Below, piece by piece: positions 8,655-15,645 of a DNA stretch of 64,000 nucleotides (the stretch's first letter is position 1; each line of letters begins with the position of its first letter). This DNA comes from Halopiger xanaduensis SH-6 (lineage in GTDB: Archaea > Halobacteriota > Halobacteria > Halobacteriales > Natrialbaceae), in NCBI RefSeq assembly GCF_000217715.1, contig NC_015666.1:2554270-2618269 (forward strand). Reading direction: 5' to 3'. The translations under genes were made by a program, and so were the position numbers. The notes beneath the pieces are model-generated. The model was not told where the DNA came from, searched no databases, and was given only the letters and a program-made list of their open reading frames with translations.

Positions 8655-9200
8655 ATGAGCACCCAGAAGACCGTCCGTCAGTCCGCCGATACCGTCGAGG
8701 AGAACGAGCTCCGTCTCGAGCAGGAGAAGGCCGAGCAGATCGTCGACGCGCTGAACACGGAACTGGCCAACGCCTACGTGCTGTACCACCAGCTCAAGAA
8801 ACACCACTGGGTCGTCGAAGGCGCCGAGTTCCTCCCGCTGCACGAGTTCCTCGAGGAGGCCTACGAACACGTCGAGGAGGGCGCCGACGAGATCGCCGAG
8901 CGCGCCCAGGCGCTGGGCGGCGTCCCCGTCTCCGGCCCGACGAACCTCGAGAAGCGCGCCACCGTCGAGTTCGAGGGCGAAGACGTCTACGACGTCCGGA
9001 CGATGTTCCGGAACGACCTCGAGATCTACGGGGACATCATCGAGTCGATGCGCGACAGCATCGAACTCGCCGAGAACCTCGGCGACCACGCGACCTCCGA
9101 GCTCCTCCGTGAGATCCTCGTCGACCTCGAGGAGGACGGCCACCACTTCGAACACTACCTCGAGGACGACACGTTGGTCCTCGAAGAGGCGACGAAGTAA
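8655..9200 (+). CDS. dpsA: DNA starvation/stationary-phase protection ferritin DpsA
   Basis: 181 residues. The Dps ferroxidase pattern is visible: LYHQLKKHHWVVEG followed by LHEFLEEAYEHVEEGADEIAERAQALGG, then a four-helix-bundle C-terminus ending HHFEHYLEDD. Dps proteins form 12-mers that oxidise and store iron using peroxide and so protect DNA; haloarchaeal DpsA acts mainly in iron storage and oxidative stress. The ATG at 8655 (MSTQKTVRQ) is preferred over a TTG at 8646. Iron control is likely given the upstream DtxR-like motif. Confidence 0.93.
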   Translation: MSTQKTVRQSADTVEENELRLEQEKAEQIVDALNTELANAYVLYHQLKKHHWVVEGAEFLPLHEFLEEAYEHVEEGADEIAERAQALGGVPVSGPTNLEKRATVEFEGEDVYDVRTMFRNDLEIYGDIIESMRDSIELAENLGDHATSELLREILVDLEEDGHHFEHYLEDDTLVLEEATK

Positions 9201-9202
9201 GG

Positions 9203-9260
9203 CCGGCTGCAGCCGGAATCCTGGCGGACCGCGTCTAGCGACGGCAGACCGACTCGTTTT
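9203..9260 (+). terminator. Palindrome and T-run after dpsA
   Basis: A perfect 14-bp palindrome CCGGCTGCAGCCGG (9203-9216) begins 3 nt after the dpsA stop codon, and a run of five T (CGTTTTTCAC) lies near 9255-9259. The T-run fits an archaeal terminator. The palindrome could act as a 3' stabilising stem. Neither is proven. The remaining bases up to 9437 show no convincing gene. Confidence 0.35.
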
Positions 9261-9437
9261 TCACTAGTGGACGCCGCCGAACACTCAGTATCGAGGAGGA
9301 GAAGCGGAGAGAACGCGGTTGTGTGCCGATGCGCCGGGCTGCAAACGCCGTTTCAGTCCGTCGTTCCGATCCTGATTCCGGTCGGGAACCCGCTTTCAAC
9401 CGTCGCGTTCACCCCTCGAACGACCAGAACGGCTCGT

Positions 9438-9602
9438 TCAGGGCTCGAGGTCGACGGCTAGATCGGTCGCGATCCAGCCGTCGGAGTTGTCGCGTTCGGT
9501 AAAGACGACCTTGCCGGGGCGGGTCTCGTGACTGGTCACGACCGCCGCCGGCTCCTCGGGTTCTTCGGTCTCGGGATCCTGCCTGCGAGCGGGTACGTCC
9601 AT
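9438..9602 (-). CDS. Small 54-residue haloarchaeal protein, function unknown
   Basis: Open from the ATG at 9602 to a TGA at 9438. The product starts MDVPARRQDPETEEPEEPAA and ends with a compact segment (GKVVFTERDNSDGWIATDLA then VDLEP), reminiscent of small haloarchaeal domains that carry a conserved Trp-Ile near the C-terminus. I cannot assign a family with confidence. Support for a real gene: GC-biased third positions, a TATA-like element about 28 nt upstream, and two copies of a DtxR-like box bracketing that TATA. Metal- or redox-responsive expression is therefore likely. Confidence 0.6.
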   Translation of the reverse strand: MDVPARRQDPETEEPEEPAAVVTSHETRPGKVVFTERDNSDGWIATDLAVDLEP

Positions 9603-9611
9603 CACGCTGAG

Positions 9612-9651
9612 TTAGGTTGGCCTAATTCTAAAAAGGTTTTGGTCGGCCTAA
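9612..9651 (-). promoter_or_regulatory. Promoter of the 54-residue gene with two DtxR-like boxes
   Basis: Box 1 is TTAGGTTGGCCTAA (9612-9625), a TTAGG-N4-CCTAA inverted repeat lying over the expected transcription start. Box 2 is TTTTGGTCGGCCTAA (9637-9651), just upstream of the TATA-like CTTTTTAGAA (centred near 9630 on the minus strand). TTAGG...CCTAA resembles the bacterial DtxR/IdeR consensus, and haloarchaea use DtxR-family iron regulators (SirR/Idr). One site over the start and one next to the BRE is a typical repressor layout. The regulator's identity is inferred. Confidence 0.55.
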
Positions 9652-9781
9652 GTTCTCTGGAACTGTGAGGTTCGCCCGCCGCTCAGTAATTTCGGCGAGG
9701 GCGATCCAAATCGGAACACCGAGCGCTCGGACCGAACTCGCGTGGCCTACTTTCAATCCCCTCGGGGGCGTACCGACAACT

Positions 9782-10321
9782 ATGGAGTTCGACGTCATCC
9801 GGGGCGACATCGCGAACCGGTCCGCAGACGCGCTCGTCAACGCCGCGGGCACGAGTCTCCGGATGGGCTCGGGCGTCGCCGGCGCGCTCCGACGCGGTGC
9901 GGGCGAGGAGATCAACGAGGAAGCGATGGAGACGGGACCGGTCGATCTGGGCGAGGTCGCCGTCACCGACGCGTACGACCTGGACGCCGAGTACGTCATC
10001 CACGCCGCGGCGATGCCCCACTACGGGGACGGACAGGCGACCGCGGAGAGCGTCCGCGACGCGACCCGGAACGCGCTCGAGCAGGCCGACGACCTGCGTT
10101 GCCGATCGGTCGTACTCCCGGCGCTTGGCTGCGGCGTCGCCGGGTTCGACCTCGCCGAGGGCGCCGAAATCATCGGCGAGGAAATCCGGGAGTACGAGCC
10201 GAACGTGCTCGAGGACGTCCGTTTTATCGCCTACAGCGACGAGGAGTACGATACGGTCCGCGCCGCGACGGACAAAGCCGAGCAGTCGGAGACGGCCGAG
10301 GAGAGCGAGTCGGATCGATAA
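9782..10321 (+). CDS. Macro domain protein (ADP-ribose binding/deacylase type)
   Basis: 179 residues from the ATG at 9782. Macro-domain signatures are IRGDIANRSADALVNAAGTS (residues 6-25), a glycine-rich GSGVAGALRR, VIHAAAMPHYG, and VVLPALGCGVAGFDLAEGAE, which bind ADP-ribose and its phosphate. The family removes ADP-ribose from proteins or deacetylates O-acetyl-ADP-ribose. A charged Ser/Glu tail follows the domain. It is separated by 13 nt from the stop of a convergent lipoprotein gene. Confidence 0.9.
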   Translation: MEFDVIRGDIANRSADALVNAAGTSLRMGSGVAGALRRGAGEEINEEAMETGPVDLGEVAVTDAYDLDAEYVIHAAAMPHYGDGQATAESVRDATRNALEQADDLRCRSVVLPALGCGVAGFDLAEGAEIIGEEIREYEPNVLEDVRFIAYSDEEYDTVRAATDKAEQSETAEESESDR

Positions 10322-10334
10322 ACGGTGCTCCGAA

Positions 10335-10697
10335 CTACGACCGATCGCGGATCGTGATATCGAACGTGCCGCCGAGTGCCGTAACCTCGTAGGTTGCTTC
10401 GGAATTGAGTTCGAGGCCGAACGTCGATTCGCCGTCGGTCGCCGCGTATGAACTCAGGCTCGTGGGCGCAGTCGTCTCTTGCCGTATCCCGAATTTGGCC
10501 CGGCTGCCCTCGGGCGTGAGGGTGACTTCGTATTCGGTCGCCTCCCCGGTTTCGAACGTTTCGCTCTCGTCTCCAGAGAGGCTCGTCGACAGGACAACAT
10601 CGCCGTCGTCGCCCAGCCGGTCGACAGCGGCAAGACACCCGGCGGTCATCCCTACTGCGGTCACCGCGATCGACGCGAGAAACTGACGCTTATCCAT
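10335..10697 (-). CDS. Hypothetical small lipoprotein
   Basis: 120 residues. The N-terminus MDKRQFLASIAVTAVGMTAGC is a signal peptide with lipobox MTAGC, so the mature protein is probably membrane-anchored outside the cell. The rest is beta-rich and acidic (STSLSGDESETFETGEATEY, FGLELNSEATYEVTALGG). I recognise no catalytic motif. A TATA-like stretch (TTTATGTACC on the minus strand) lies about 30 nt upstream. Confidence 0.7.
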   Translation of the reverse strand: MDKRQFLASIAVTAVGMTAGCLAAVDRLGDDGDVVLSTSLSGDESETFETGEATEYEVTLTPEGSRAKFGIRQETTAPTSLSSYAATDGESTFGLELNSEATYEVTALGGTFDITIRDRS

Positions 10698-10789
10698 CGG
10701 TAGACACGACCCCCTTTACAGCCGTTTTGGTACATAAACTGTAGCGCGATCACAACAGGCCCCGCGAGCCCGAATCGAAATCGAACGGA

Positions 10790-11794
10790 TTACTCGAGCG
10801 AGAGTCCGCGAATTTCGACCGAATTTCCGTCCTCGACGCGGCCGATGACCCGTCCGTCGGTTTCGGCGACGAGGTCGTCGGCTCGATCCTCGGGCAGCGC
10901 GACGACGAACCCGGTCCCCATGTTGAACGTGCAGTGCATCTCCTCGTCGGTCACGTTGCCCTCCGCCTGCACGAACTCGAAGACCGGCTGGGCCGGCAGC
11001 GGGTCGTCGATCACGTACTCGCGCTCGCCCATCCGCAGGAGGTTCGTCCAGCCGCCGCCCGTAACGTGGGCGGCCGCGCGAACGTCGTGCTCGTGCATCG
11101 GCTCGAGCAGGTCGGTGTAGATCCGGGTCGGCCGTAGCAGTTCCTCGCCGATGGTCCGCTCGGGATCGAGGGGGAACTCGTCGGTGTACTCGTGGTCGCG
11201 CGTGACCGCCTCGCGGGCGAGCGTGAGCCCGTTCGAGTGGATGCCATTGGAGGGGAAGCCGACCAGCGCGTCGCCGACCGCGGCTTCGCCCTCGAGTACC
11301 TCGTCCTTCCCAGCCAGCCCGGCGCAGGTCCCCGCGAGGTCGAATCCCTTTACCACTTCGGGCATGACGGCCGTCTCGCCGCCGAGCATCGTCAGATCGG
11401 CCTCCTCGAGGCCCACCGCGAGTCCCTCGCCGATCTCGTTGGTGAGGTCCTCGTCGGGTTCGTCGATCGCGAGGTAGTCGACGAACGCGACGGGTTCGAC
11501 GCCCGCTGCCACGAGGTCGTTGACGTTCATCGCGATGCAGTCGATACCGATCGTCGAGTAGTCCTCGATCGCTTCGGCCACGAGGAGTTTGGTGCCGACG
11601 CCGTCCGTGGCGAGTGCCAGATAGCGGTCGCCGATGTCGATCAGGCCGGCGTACTCCGTTCGGAGATCGCTGCCGAAGGCCTCGAGGAGGGCCGCGGTCG
11701 CGTCCTCGCTGGCTTCGATGTCGACGCCGGTATCGGCGTAGGTGAGTCGCTCCTCGTCCGCAGCCGCGCTCCCGTCGTCCGCTGGGTCAGTCAT
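10790..11794 (-). CDS. purM: Phosphoribosylformylglycinamidine cyclo-ligase (AIR synthetase)
   Basis: 334 residues from the ATG at 11794. The AIRS family signature is seen in LTYADTGVDIEAS, LALATDGVGTKLLVAEAI, DCIAMNVNDLVAAGVEPVAF, MLGGETAVMPEVV and FPSNGIHSNGLTLARE, in that order, ending with HVTGGGWTNLLRM and MGTGFVVALPEDRADDL. It closes the imidazole ring of AIR from FGAM using ATP. The preceding pathway enzyme PurL is also in this window but 33 kb away, so the purine genes are not in one operon here. Confidence 0.95.
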   Translation of the reverse strand: MTDPADDGSAAADEERLTYADTGVDIEASEDATAALLEAFGSDLRTEYAGLIDIGDRYLALATDGVGTKLLVAEAIEDYSTIGIDCIAMNVNDLVAAGVEPVAFVDYLAIDEPDEDLTNEIGEGLAVGLEEADLTMLGGETAVMPEVVKGFDLAGTCAGLAGKDEVLEGEAAVGDALVGFPSNGIHSNGLTLAREAVTRDHEYTDEFPLDPERTIGEELLRPTRIYTDLLEPMHEHDVRAAAHVTGGGWTNLLRMGEREYVIDDPLPAQPVFEFVQAEGNVTDEEMHCTFNMGTGFVVALPEDRADDLVAETDGRVIGRVEDGNSVEIRGLSLE

Positions 11795-12008
11795 GTGTGA
11801 ACGACCTCTCGGGGTGAGCAAAAGATCACCGGTCCCCGGTCCCCAGTCCGGCAGCGGCGATCCGACACCGATGCCGTCGGGACCCGCGACTCGAGTCCGA
11901 CGCACCTCGAGCAGGAACGGCTACCGAGAGCTACTGACCGCTGGATAGCGGCAAATACGGCTAAAGATATTTCCGTATCCGAATCGGAGGGGTACGCTGT
12001 CACCGACC

Positions 12009-12599
12009 ATGATGGCCACGACTCACGCGCTGATGGGCGTCGCGCTCGTGGCGCTCGTCTTCCCCGAAGTCGGCGCCGCTCCGACGGCGGGGGTCCTCCT
12101 GGCGGCGTTCGTCGGCGGGATCGTCCCCGATCTCGATATGGGGGCGGCCCACCGCAAGACGCTGCACTTCCCGGTCTGCCTGCCGGTCGCGACCGCGCTC
12201 GTCGGCGGCGGACTCCTCGCGAGCGGCGCGACCGGCGGTCTCGCGCTCGGCCTACTGGCGTTCCTCGTCTCCGCGGCGCTGCACTCGGCGATCGACGTCT
12301 TCGGCGGCGGCGTCGAACCGGAACCCTGGAAGCGAACCTCGAACGAAGCCGTCTACAACCACGCGCTCGGACGCTGGCACCGACCGAAGCGGTGGGTGCG
12401 ATACGCCGGCGCGCCCGAGGATTTCCTACTGGCCGCGGTCTGCGGCACGGTTGCGATCCGCGCCGCGGCGACGACGCCGGCGATCGATCGTCTGCTGCTG
12501 GGGACGCTCGCATTTTCGGCCGCGTTCACGCTCGTTCGCAAGCGGATTCCGGACCTCGTCTCCTACGCGAACGCGTCGCTGTCTCACTCCCGATCCTAG
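12009..12599 (+). CDS. Metal-dependent membrane hydrolase (YdjM/DUF457-like)
   Basis: 196 residues with four to five hydrophobic segments. The N-terminal MMATTHALMGVALVALVFP and the motif GGIVPDLDMG carry the His and Asp residues typical of the inner-membrane metal-dependent hydrolases once labelled LexA-binding. Another His/Asp motif, AALHSAIDVFGGG, follows, and then EPWKRTSNEAVYNHALGRWH, which is common in haloarchaeal members. Substrate unknown. A second in-frame ATG at 12012 is possible. Confidence 0.8.
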   Translation: MMATTHALMGVALVALVFPEVGAAPTAGVLLAAFVGGIVPDLDMGAAHRKTLHFPVCLPVATALVGGGLLASGATGGLALGLLAFLVSAALHSAIDVFGGGVEPEPWKRTSNEAVYNHALGRWHRPKRWVRYAGAPEDFLLAAVCGTVAIRAAATTPAIDRLLLGTLAFSAAFTLVRKRIPDLVSYANASLSHSRS

Positions 12600-12700
12600 T
12601 TCGGGCCGTTCGATCGCGACCACGACTACGACCGCGGCGCCGGGGTAGCTTCAAAGGGACGGCGGCCCAACCTCGAGGCGATGCCCGAGGTGACAGCCGA

Positions 12701-13291
12701 GTGAACCGTCTCCCACTCTGGAAACTGACCCGCAACCCCGTCGGCCGCGCGATCTACGACCGCGTGAGCGGCCGCGGACTGCAGTTCGCTTCCCTCGAGT
12801 TGTACCGGCGGCCCGCCGAATCGGACGAGCCGTTCGCCGCGAACGACGACGAGTCTTCGCGCCTCGAGTTCACCGTCCACGAGTCCCCTGCAGGTGTCGA
12901 CGCCGACGTGCCGTACAAGCCCGACGAGGCCAGCGACGCCGACCTGCTCGTCCTCGGCCGCCTCGAGGGCGACGTAGTGGGACAGGTCTTCCTGAACCGC
13001 GACGAAACCGACGTCCACGAACTCGAGGCGCGGCTGTCGATCGACGGCGCGTACGTCTGGCGGCTCTACGTCGACCCCGACTACCGGAATCGGGGATTCG
13101 GTTCAAAACTACTCGCAGGGGCGATGGACGCGGTTCGCGATCGGTGGGGGCCTGTAGAGCTGTACGCGCTGATCGCGGACGACAACCTGCCGTCCCGCCG
13201 GCTGTTCGAGGGCCACGGATTCGTTCCGGAGTCGCGGTTTCGGTACGTTCGCCTCGGACCGTTCTCGAAGCGCTGGCGCTCGCCGTCGTAG
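12701..13291 (+). CDS. GNAT family N-acetyltransferase
   Basis: 196 residues from a GTG at 12701 (MNRLPLWKLTRNPVGRAIYD). The acetyl-CoA binding motif A is clear: VWRLYVDPDYRNRGFGSKLLAGAM, with the R/Q-x-x-G-x-G/A loop NRGFGS, followed by LYALIADDNLPSRRLFEGHG, which is motif B. The N-terminal 60 residues are divergent. No other start codon gives a sensible N-terminus. Just upstream an eight-codon frame (ATG 12681 to TGA 12704) overlaps the GTG. Substrate unknown. Confidence 0.82.
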   Translation: MNRLPLWKLTRNPVGRAIYDRVSGRGLQFASLELYRRPAESDEPFAANDDESSRLEFTVHESPAGVDADVPYKPDEASDADLLVLGRLEGDVVGQVFLNRDETDVHELEARLSIDGAYVWRLYVDPDYRNRGFGSKLLAGAMDAVRDRWGPVELYALIADDNLPSRRLFEGHGFVPESRFRYVRLGPFSKRWRSPS

Positions 13292-13357
13292 CGGCGGATT
13301 GGAGGCATTCGACCGGTCGCTACGAAGGGTTTGATTCGCCACCGTGGCGGTATATTT

Positions 13358-13389
13358 GTCTATATAGACTACGTCGAATAAATTTATCC
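13358..13389 (+). promoter_or_regulatory. Palindrome GTCTATATAGAC and TATA element of the phosphatidyltransferase gene
   Basis: A perfect 12-bp palindrome GTCTATATAGAC occupies 13358-13369. It is followed by a TATA-like ATAAATTTATCC (about 13378-13389), 28 nt before the ATG at 13411, which implies a leaderless mRNA. The palindrome lies immediately upstream of the TATA/BRE, where haloarchaeal regulators often bind; its own TATATA core could also be a second promoter. Confidence 0.45.
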
Positions 13390-13410
13390 CGTCGCTTCCC
13401 GATGGCCTAG

Positions 13411-14112
13411 ATGCCTGCCATGAGTGACAGCGAACCGCCGATCGGGTGGGGACGGATCCGGGACTGGCACGCGCGGTCGACCGAATCGGTCGGGTTCTCG
13501 GACAACGCGTTCGTCCGGGCCATGAGCCTCGCGGACTACTGCAGCCTCGCGTCGCTGCTGTTCGCCTGGGCCGCCACGCTGCTGATCGTCTCCGGGGACC
13601 CGAACTGGGGCGTCGTCGCCATGTTCGGCGCCTTCCTCTTCGACAAACTCGACGGGGCGCTGGCCAGACGCGGCTACGGCTCCGACTACGGCCTCGAGAT
13701 CGACTCGTTCATCGACGTCTTCACCTACCTGGTGACCGGCGCCTTGCTCTACCACGTCGCGCTCGCGCCGAACGTCGTCGTCAGCGCGGTCGTCGGCTTC
13801 GCGATCGTCGCCTTCGGCGGCCTGCGGCTGGTTCGCCACGTCGACGAAGGGTTCGGCTCCGACGACAACGGGAGCTACTACCGCGGGATCACGGTCGTCC
13901 ACGTCAACGTCGTCGTCGTCCTCGCCTACCTGCTCGCGCAGTTCGGCCCCGGCTGGATCGGCTGGGCCGCCGCACCGGTCGTCGTCGGCCTCTCGCCGTT
14001 GATGATCTCGGACTACCGCTGCTACAAGACCGACGTCGGCCACGCGCTGGTCGCGATCGGCGGGATCGCCGCGGCGGTCGTCTGTCTCGCGCTCGAGTTC
14101 GGGTACCTATGA
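13411..14112 (+). CDS. CDP-alcohol phosphatidyltransferase family membrane protein
   Basis: 233 residues. The CDP-alcohol phosphotransferase motif DxxDGxxAR...G...D...D is complete: D78, D81, G82, A85, R86, then G94, D98 and D102 (FDKLDGALARRGYG, DYGLEIDSFID). About six transmembrane helices surround it. Haloarchaeal relatives transfer an alcohol headgroup (serine, glycerol phosphate or inositol phosphate) to CDP-archaeol; the sequence does not say which. Its TGA overlaps the ATG of the PHP gene (ATGA). Confidence 0.88.
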   Translation: MPAMSDSEPPIGWGRIRDWHARSTESVGFSDNAFVRAMSLADYCSLASLLFAWAATLLIVSGDPNWGVVAMFGAFLFDKLDGALARRGYGSDYGLEIDSFIDVFTYLVTGALLYHVALAPNVVVSAVVGFAIVAFGGLRLVRHVDEGFGSDDNGSYYRGITVVHVNVVVVLAYLLAQFGPGWIGWAAAPVVVGLSPLMISDYRCYKTDVGHALVAIGGIAAAVVCLALEFGYL

Positions 14113-15008
14113 CTCGAGCGGGAGCGCAGCGAACTCGACCGTGCGGAGCGGATAGTTCGGACGGGCAGGAACGCGTCGGCGGAGTGCGGACGGGCGAGAC
14201 TCGAGCGGGTTCGAAATCGACACCGAATGCGAAACCGAATTCGGAATCGGAACTGGAGTCACACCGTACCCCCACCGCGACCGTCTCGCTCGATCTCCAC
14301 GTCCACACGGCGGAGTCCTACGACTGCGACACGCCGCTCGTGGACGTCCTCGAGCGCGCCGCCGACGCCGGCCTCGACGGGATCTGTGTCACCGATCACG
14401 ACGCGATCGAGCAGTCGCTGGCGGCCGCGACGATCGCCCCCGAATACGGCCTGTTCGCGATCCCCGGCGTCGAGGTGTCGACGCGGGACGGACACGTCCT
14501 CGCGCTCGGCGTGGAGACTCGCCCGGAACCGGGCCGTCCGTTCAGCGAGACGGTCACGGAGATCCGCTCGCAGGGCGCCATTGCGATCGTTCCACACCCG
14601 TTCCGGCGGAGCCGCCACGGCGTCCCGGCCGACGTTATCGAGGATTGCGACGGTATCGAAGTCCACAACGCGATGTGCGTCACCGGCGTCCGCAACCGGC
14701 AGGCTGCCCGGTTCGCCGAAAACCGCGGATTCGCCGGCGTCGCGGGGAGCGACGCACACACCGCCCGTCTGGTCGGGCGGGCGGTGACCGACGTTCACCT
14801 CGAGTCGGCAGCGGTACCGGACGGCGATCCGACCGCGATCGATCGTGGTCGTATCCTCGAGGCGATCGCCGACGGCCGGACGACCGTGCGCGGCGGGCTC
14901 GCCTCGCCGACGAGCTGCGTTCGCAAGTACGCACAGAACGTCTCCGTCAAGTTTCGGACCGGCGTCCGAACCGGTATCGGCCGGTTGAGAACTGGAAACG
15001 TCGAGTAA
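14109..15008 (+). CDS. PHP domain phosphoesterase-like protein (paralogue 1)
   Basis: 299 residues. A disordered N-terminus of about 55 residues precedes a PHP domain: LDLHVHTAESYDCDTPLVDV, ICVTDHDAIEQS, IPGVEVSTRDGHVL, AIVPHPFRRSRHG and VAGSDAHTARLVG, which supply the metal-binding His, Asp and Glu. The family includes histidinol phosphatase-like and RNase AM-like enzymes. It starts inside the stop of the phosphatidyltransferase gene. A clear paralogue lies at 49271-49957; this copy adds the long N-terminus. Confidence 0.88.
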   Translation: MTRAGAQRTRPCGADSSDGQERVGGVRTGETRAGSKSTPNAKPNSESELESHRTPTATVSLDLHVHTAESYDCDTPLVDVLERAADAGLDGICVTDHDAIEQSLAAATIAPEYGLFAIPGVEVSTRDGHVLALGVETRPEPGRPFSETVTEIRSQGAIAIVPHPFRRSRHGVPADVIEDCDGIEVHNAMCVTGVRNRQAARFAENRGFAGVAGSDAHTARLVGRAVTDVHLESAAVPDGDPTAIDRGRILEAIADGRTTVRGGLASPTSCVRKYAQNVSVKFRTGVRTGIGRLRTGNVE

Positions 15009-15018
15009 TCCGCGACCG

Positions 15019-15645
15019 CTACAGGAAGATCACGGCGACCGCGAGCGCGAGGCTCGGCACGAACACGAGCGCGAAGACGCCCTTGTTCCACTCGAGGACC
15101 GATCGCCCGTCCAGCGGGCCGAACGGGATCATGTTGAACGCGGCCAGGAAGAGGTTGATCCAGAGCCCCATCTGCCCGATCGTGCCGACGACGCCGGGGA
15201 ACAGCACCAGCGGGAAGAACAGCAGGGCCAGCAGGAGGTTCGTAATCGGGCCGGCGAGCGCGATGATCGCGTTCTCGCGCTGGGTGATCTGCCCGCGGTG
15301 GTAGACGGCGCCCGGCGCGGCGAAGAGGAAGCCGGCCAGCGCGCTCATCAGCGCTAGAAACAGCATCTGGTAGTCCGCGCGGAACTCCGCGATCTGGCCG
15401 TACTCGACGGCGACGACCTTGTGGGCCAGTTCGTGCAGCAGGAAGGCGACGCCGACGGTCACCAGACTCAGCCCTGTCATCGTCGCGAGGTAGACCACGT
15501 CGATGGCGTTCGTCCGGATCGGCGTTCGCAGCAGGGCGAACGCGAGGCTCAGCGCCAGCCAGGCGACCCCGAGGTCGAACAGTTCCTGGTCGCTGAAGGT
15601 CAACTCGGGCTCCGACCGGCGACCGGACCGCGGCGGCGTGCTCAC
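15019..15645 (-). CDS. M50-family (site-2-protease-like) membrane zinc metalloprotease
   Basis: 208 residues from a GTG at 15645, which overlaps the TGA of the upstream TraB gene (GTGA). The zinc motif HExxH is HELAHK (H71, E72, H75) inside a transmembrane helix, and the second family motif appears as NMIPFGPLDGRSVLEW near the C-terminus with the third metal ligand Asp. About six transmembrane helices. These intramembrane proteases cut anchored regulators or degrade membrane peptides. Coupling to a TraB-like protein suggests joint membrane proteostasis, but that is inference. Confidence 0.85.
   Translation of the reverse strand: MSTPPRSGRRSEPELTFSDQELFDLGVAWLALSLAFALLRTPIRTNAIDVVYLATMTGLSLVTVGVAFLLHELAHKVVAVEYGQIAEFRADYQMLFLALMSALAGFLFAAPGAVYHRGQITQRENAIIALAGPITNLLLALLFFPLVLFPGVVGTIGQMGLWINLFLAAFNMIPFGPLDGRSVLEWNKGVFALVFVPSLALAVAVIFL

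Noticed and set aside
8547-9155. Minus-strand frame opposite dpsA
   Set aside because: Antisense to DpsA helices; its start lies in the divergent regulatory region.
9748-9772. Sequence CTTTCAATCCCCTCGGGGG resembling a haloarchaeal CRISPR repeat end
   Set aside because: Single copy with no further repeats or spacers; it is the upstream region of the macro-domain gene.
10553-10563. CGAACGTTTCG, similar to the CGAA-N4-TTCG sites
   Set aside because: The spacer is 3 nt, and it lies inside the lipoprotein coding sequence with no promoter beside it.
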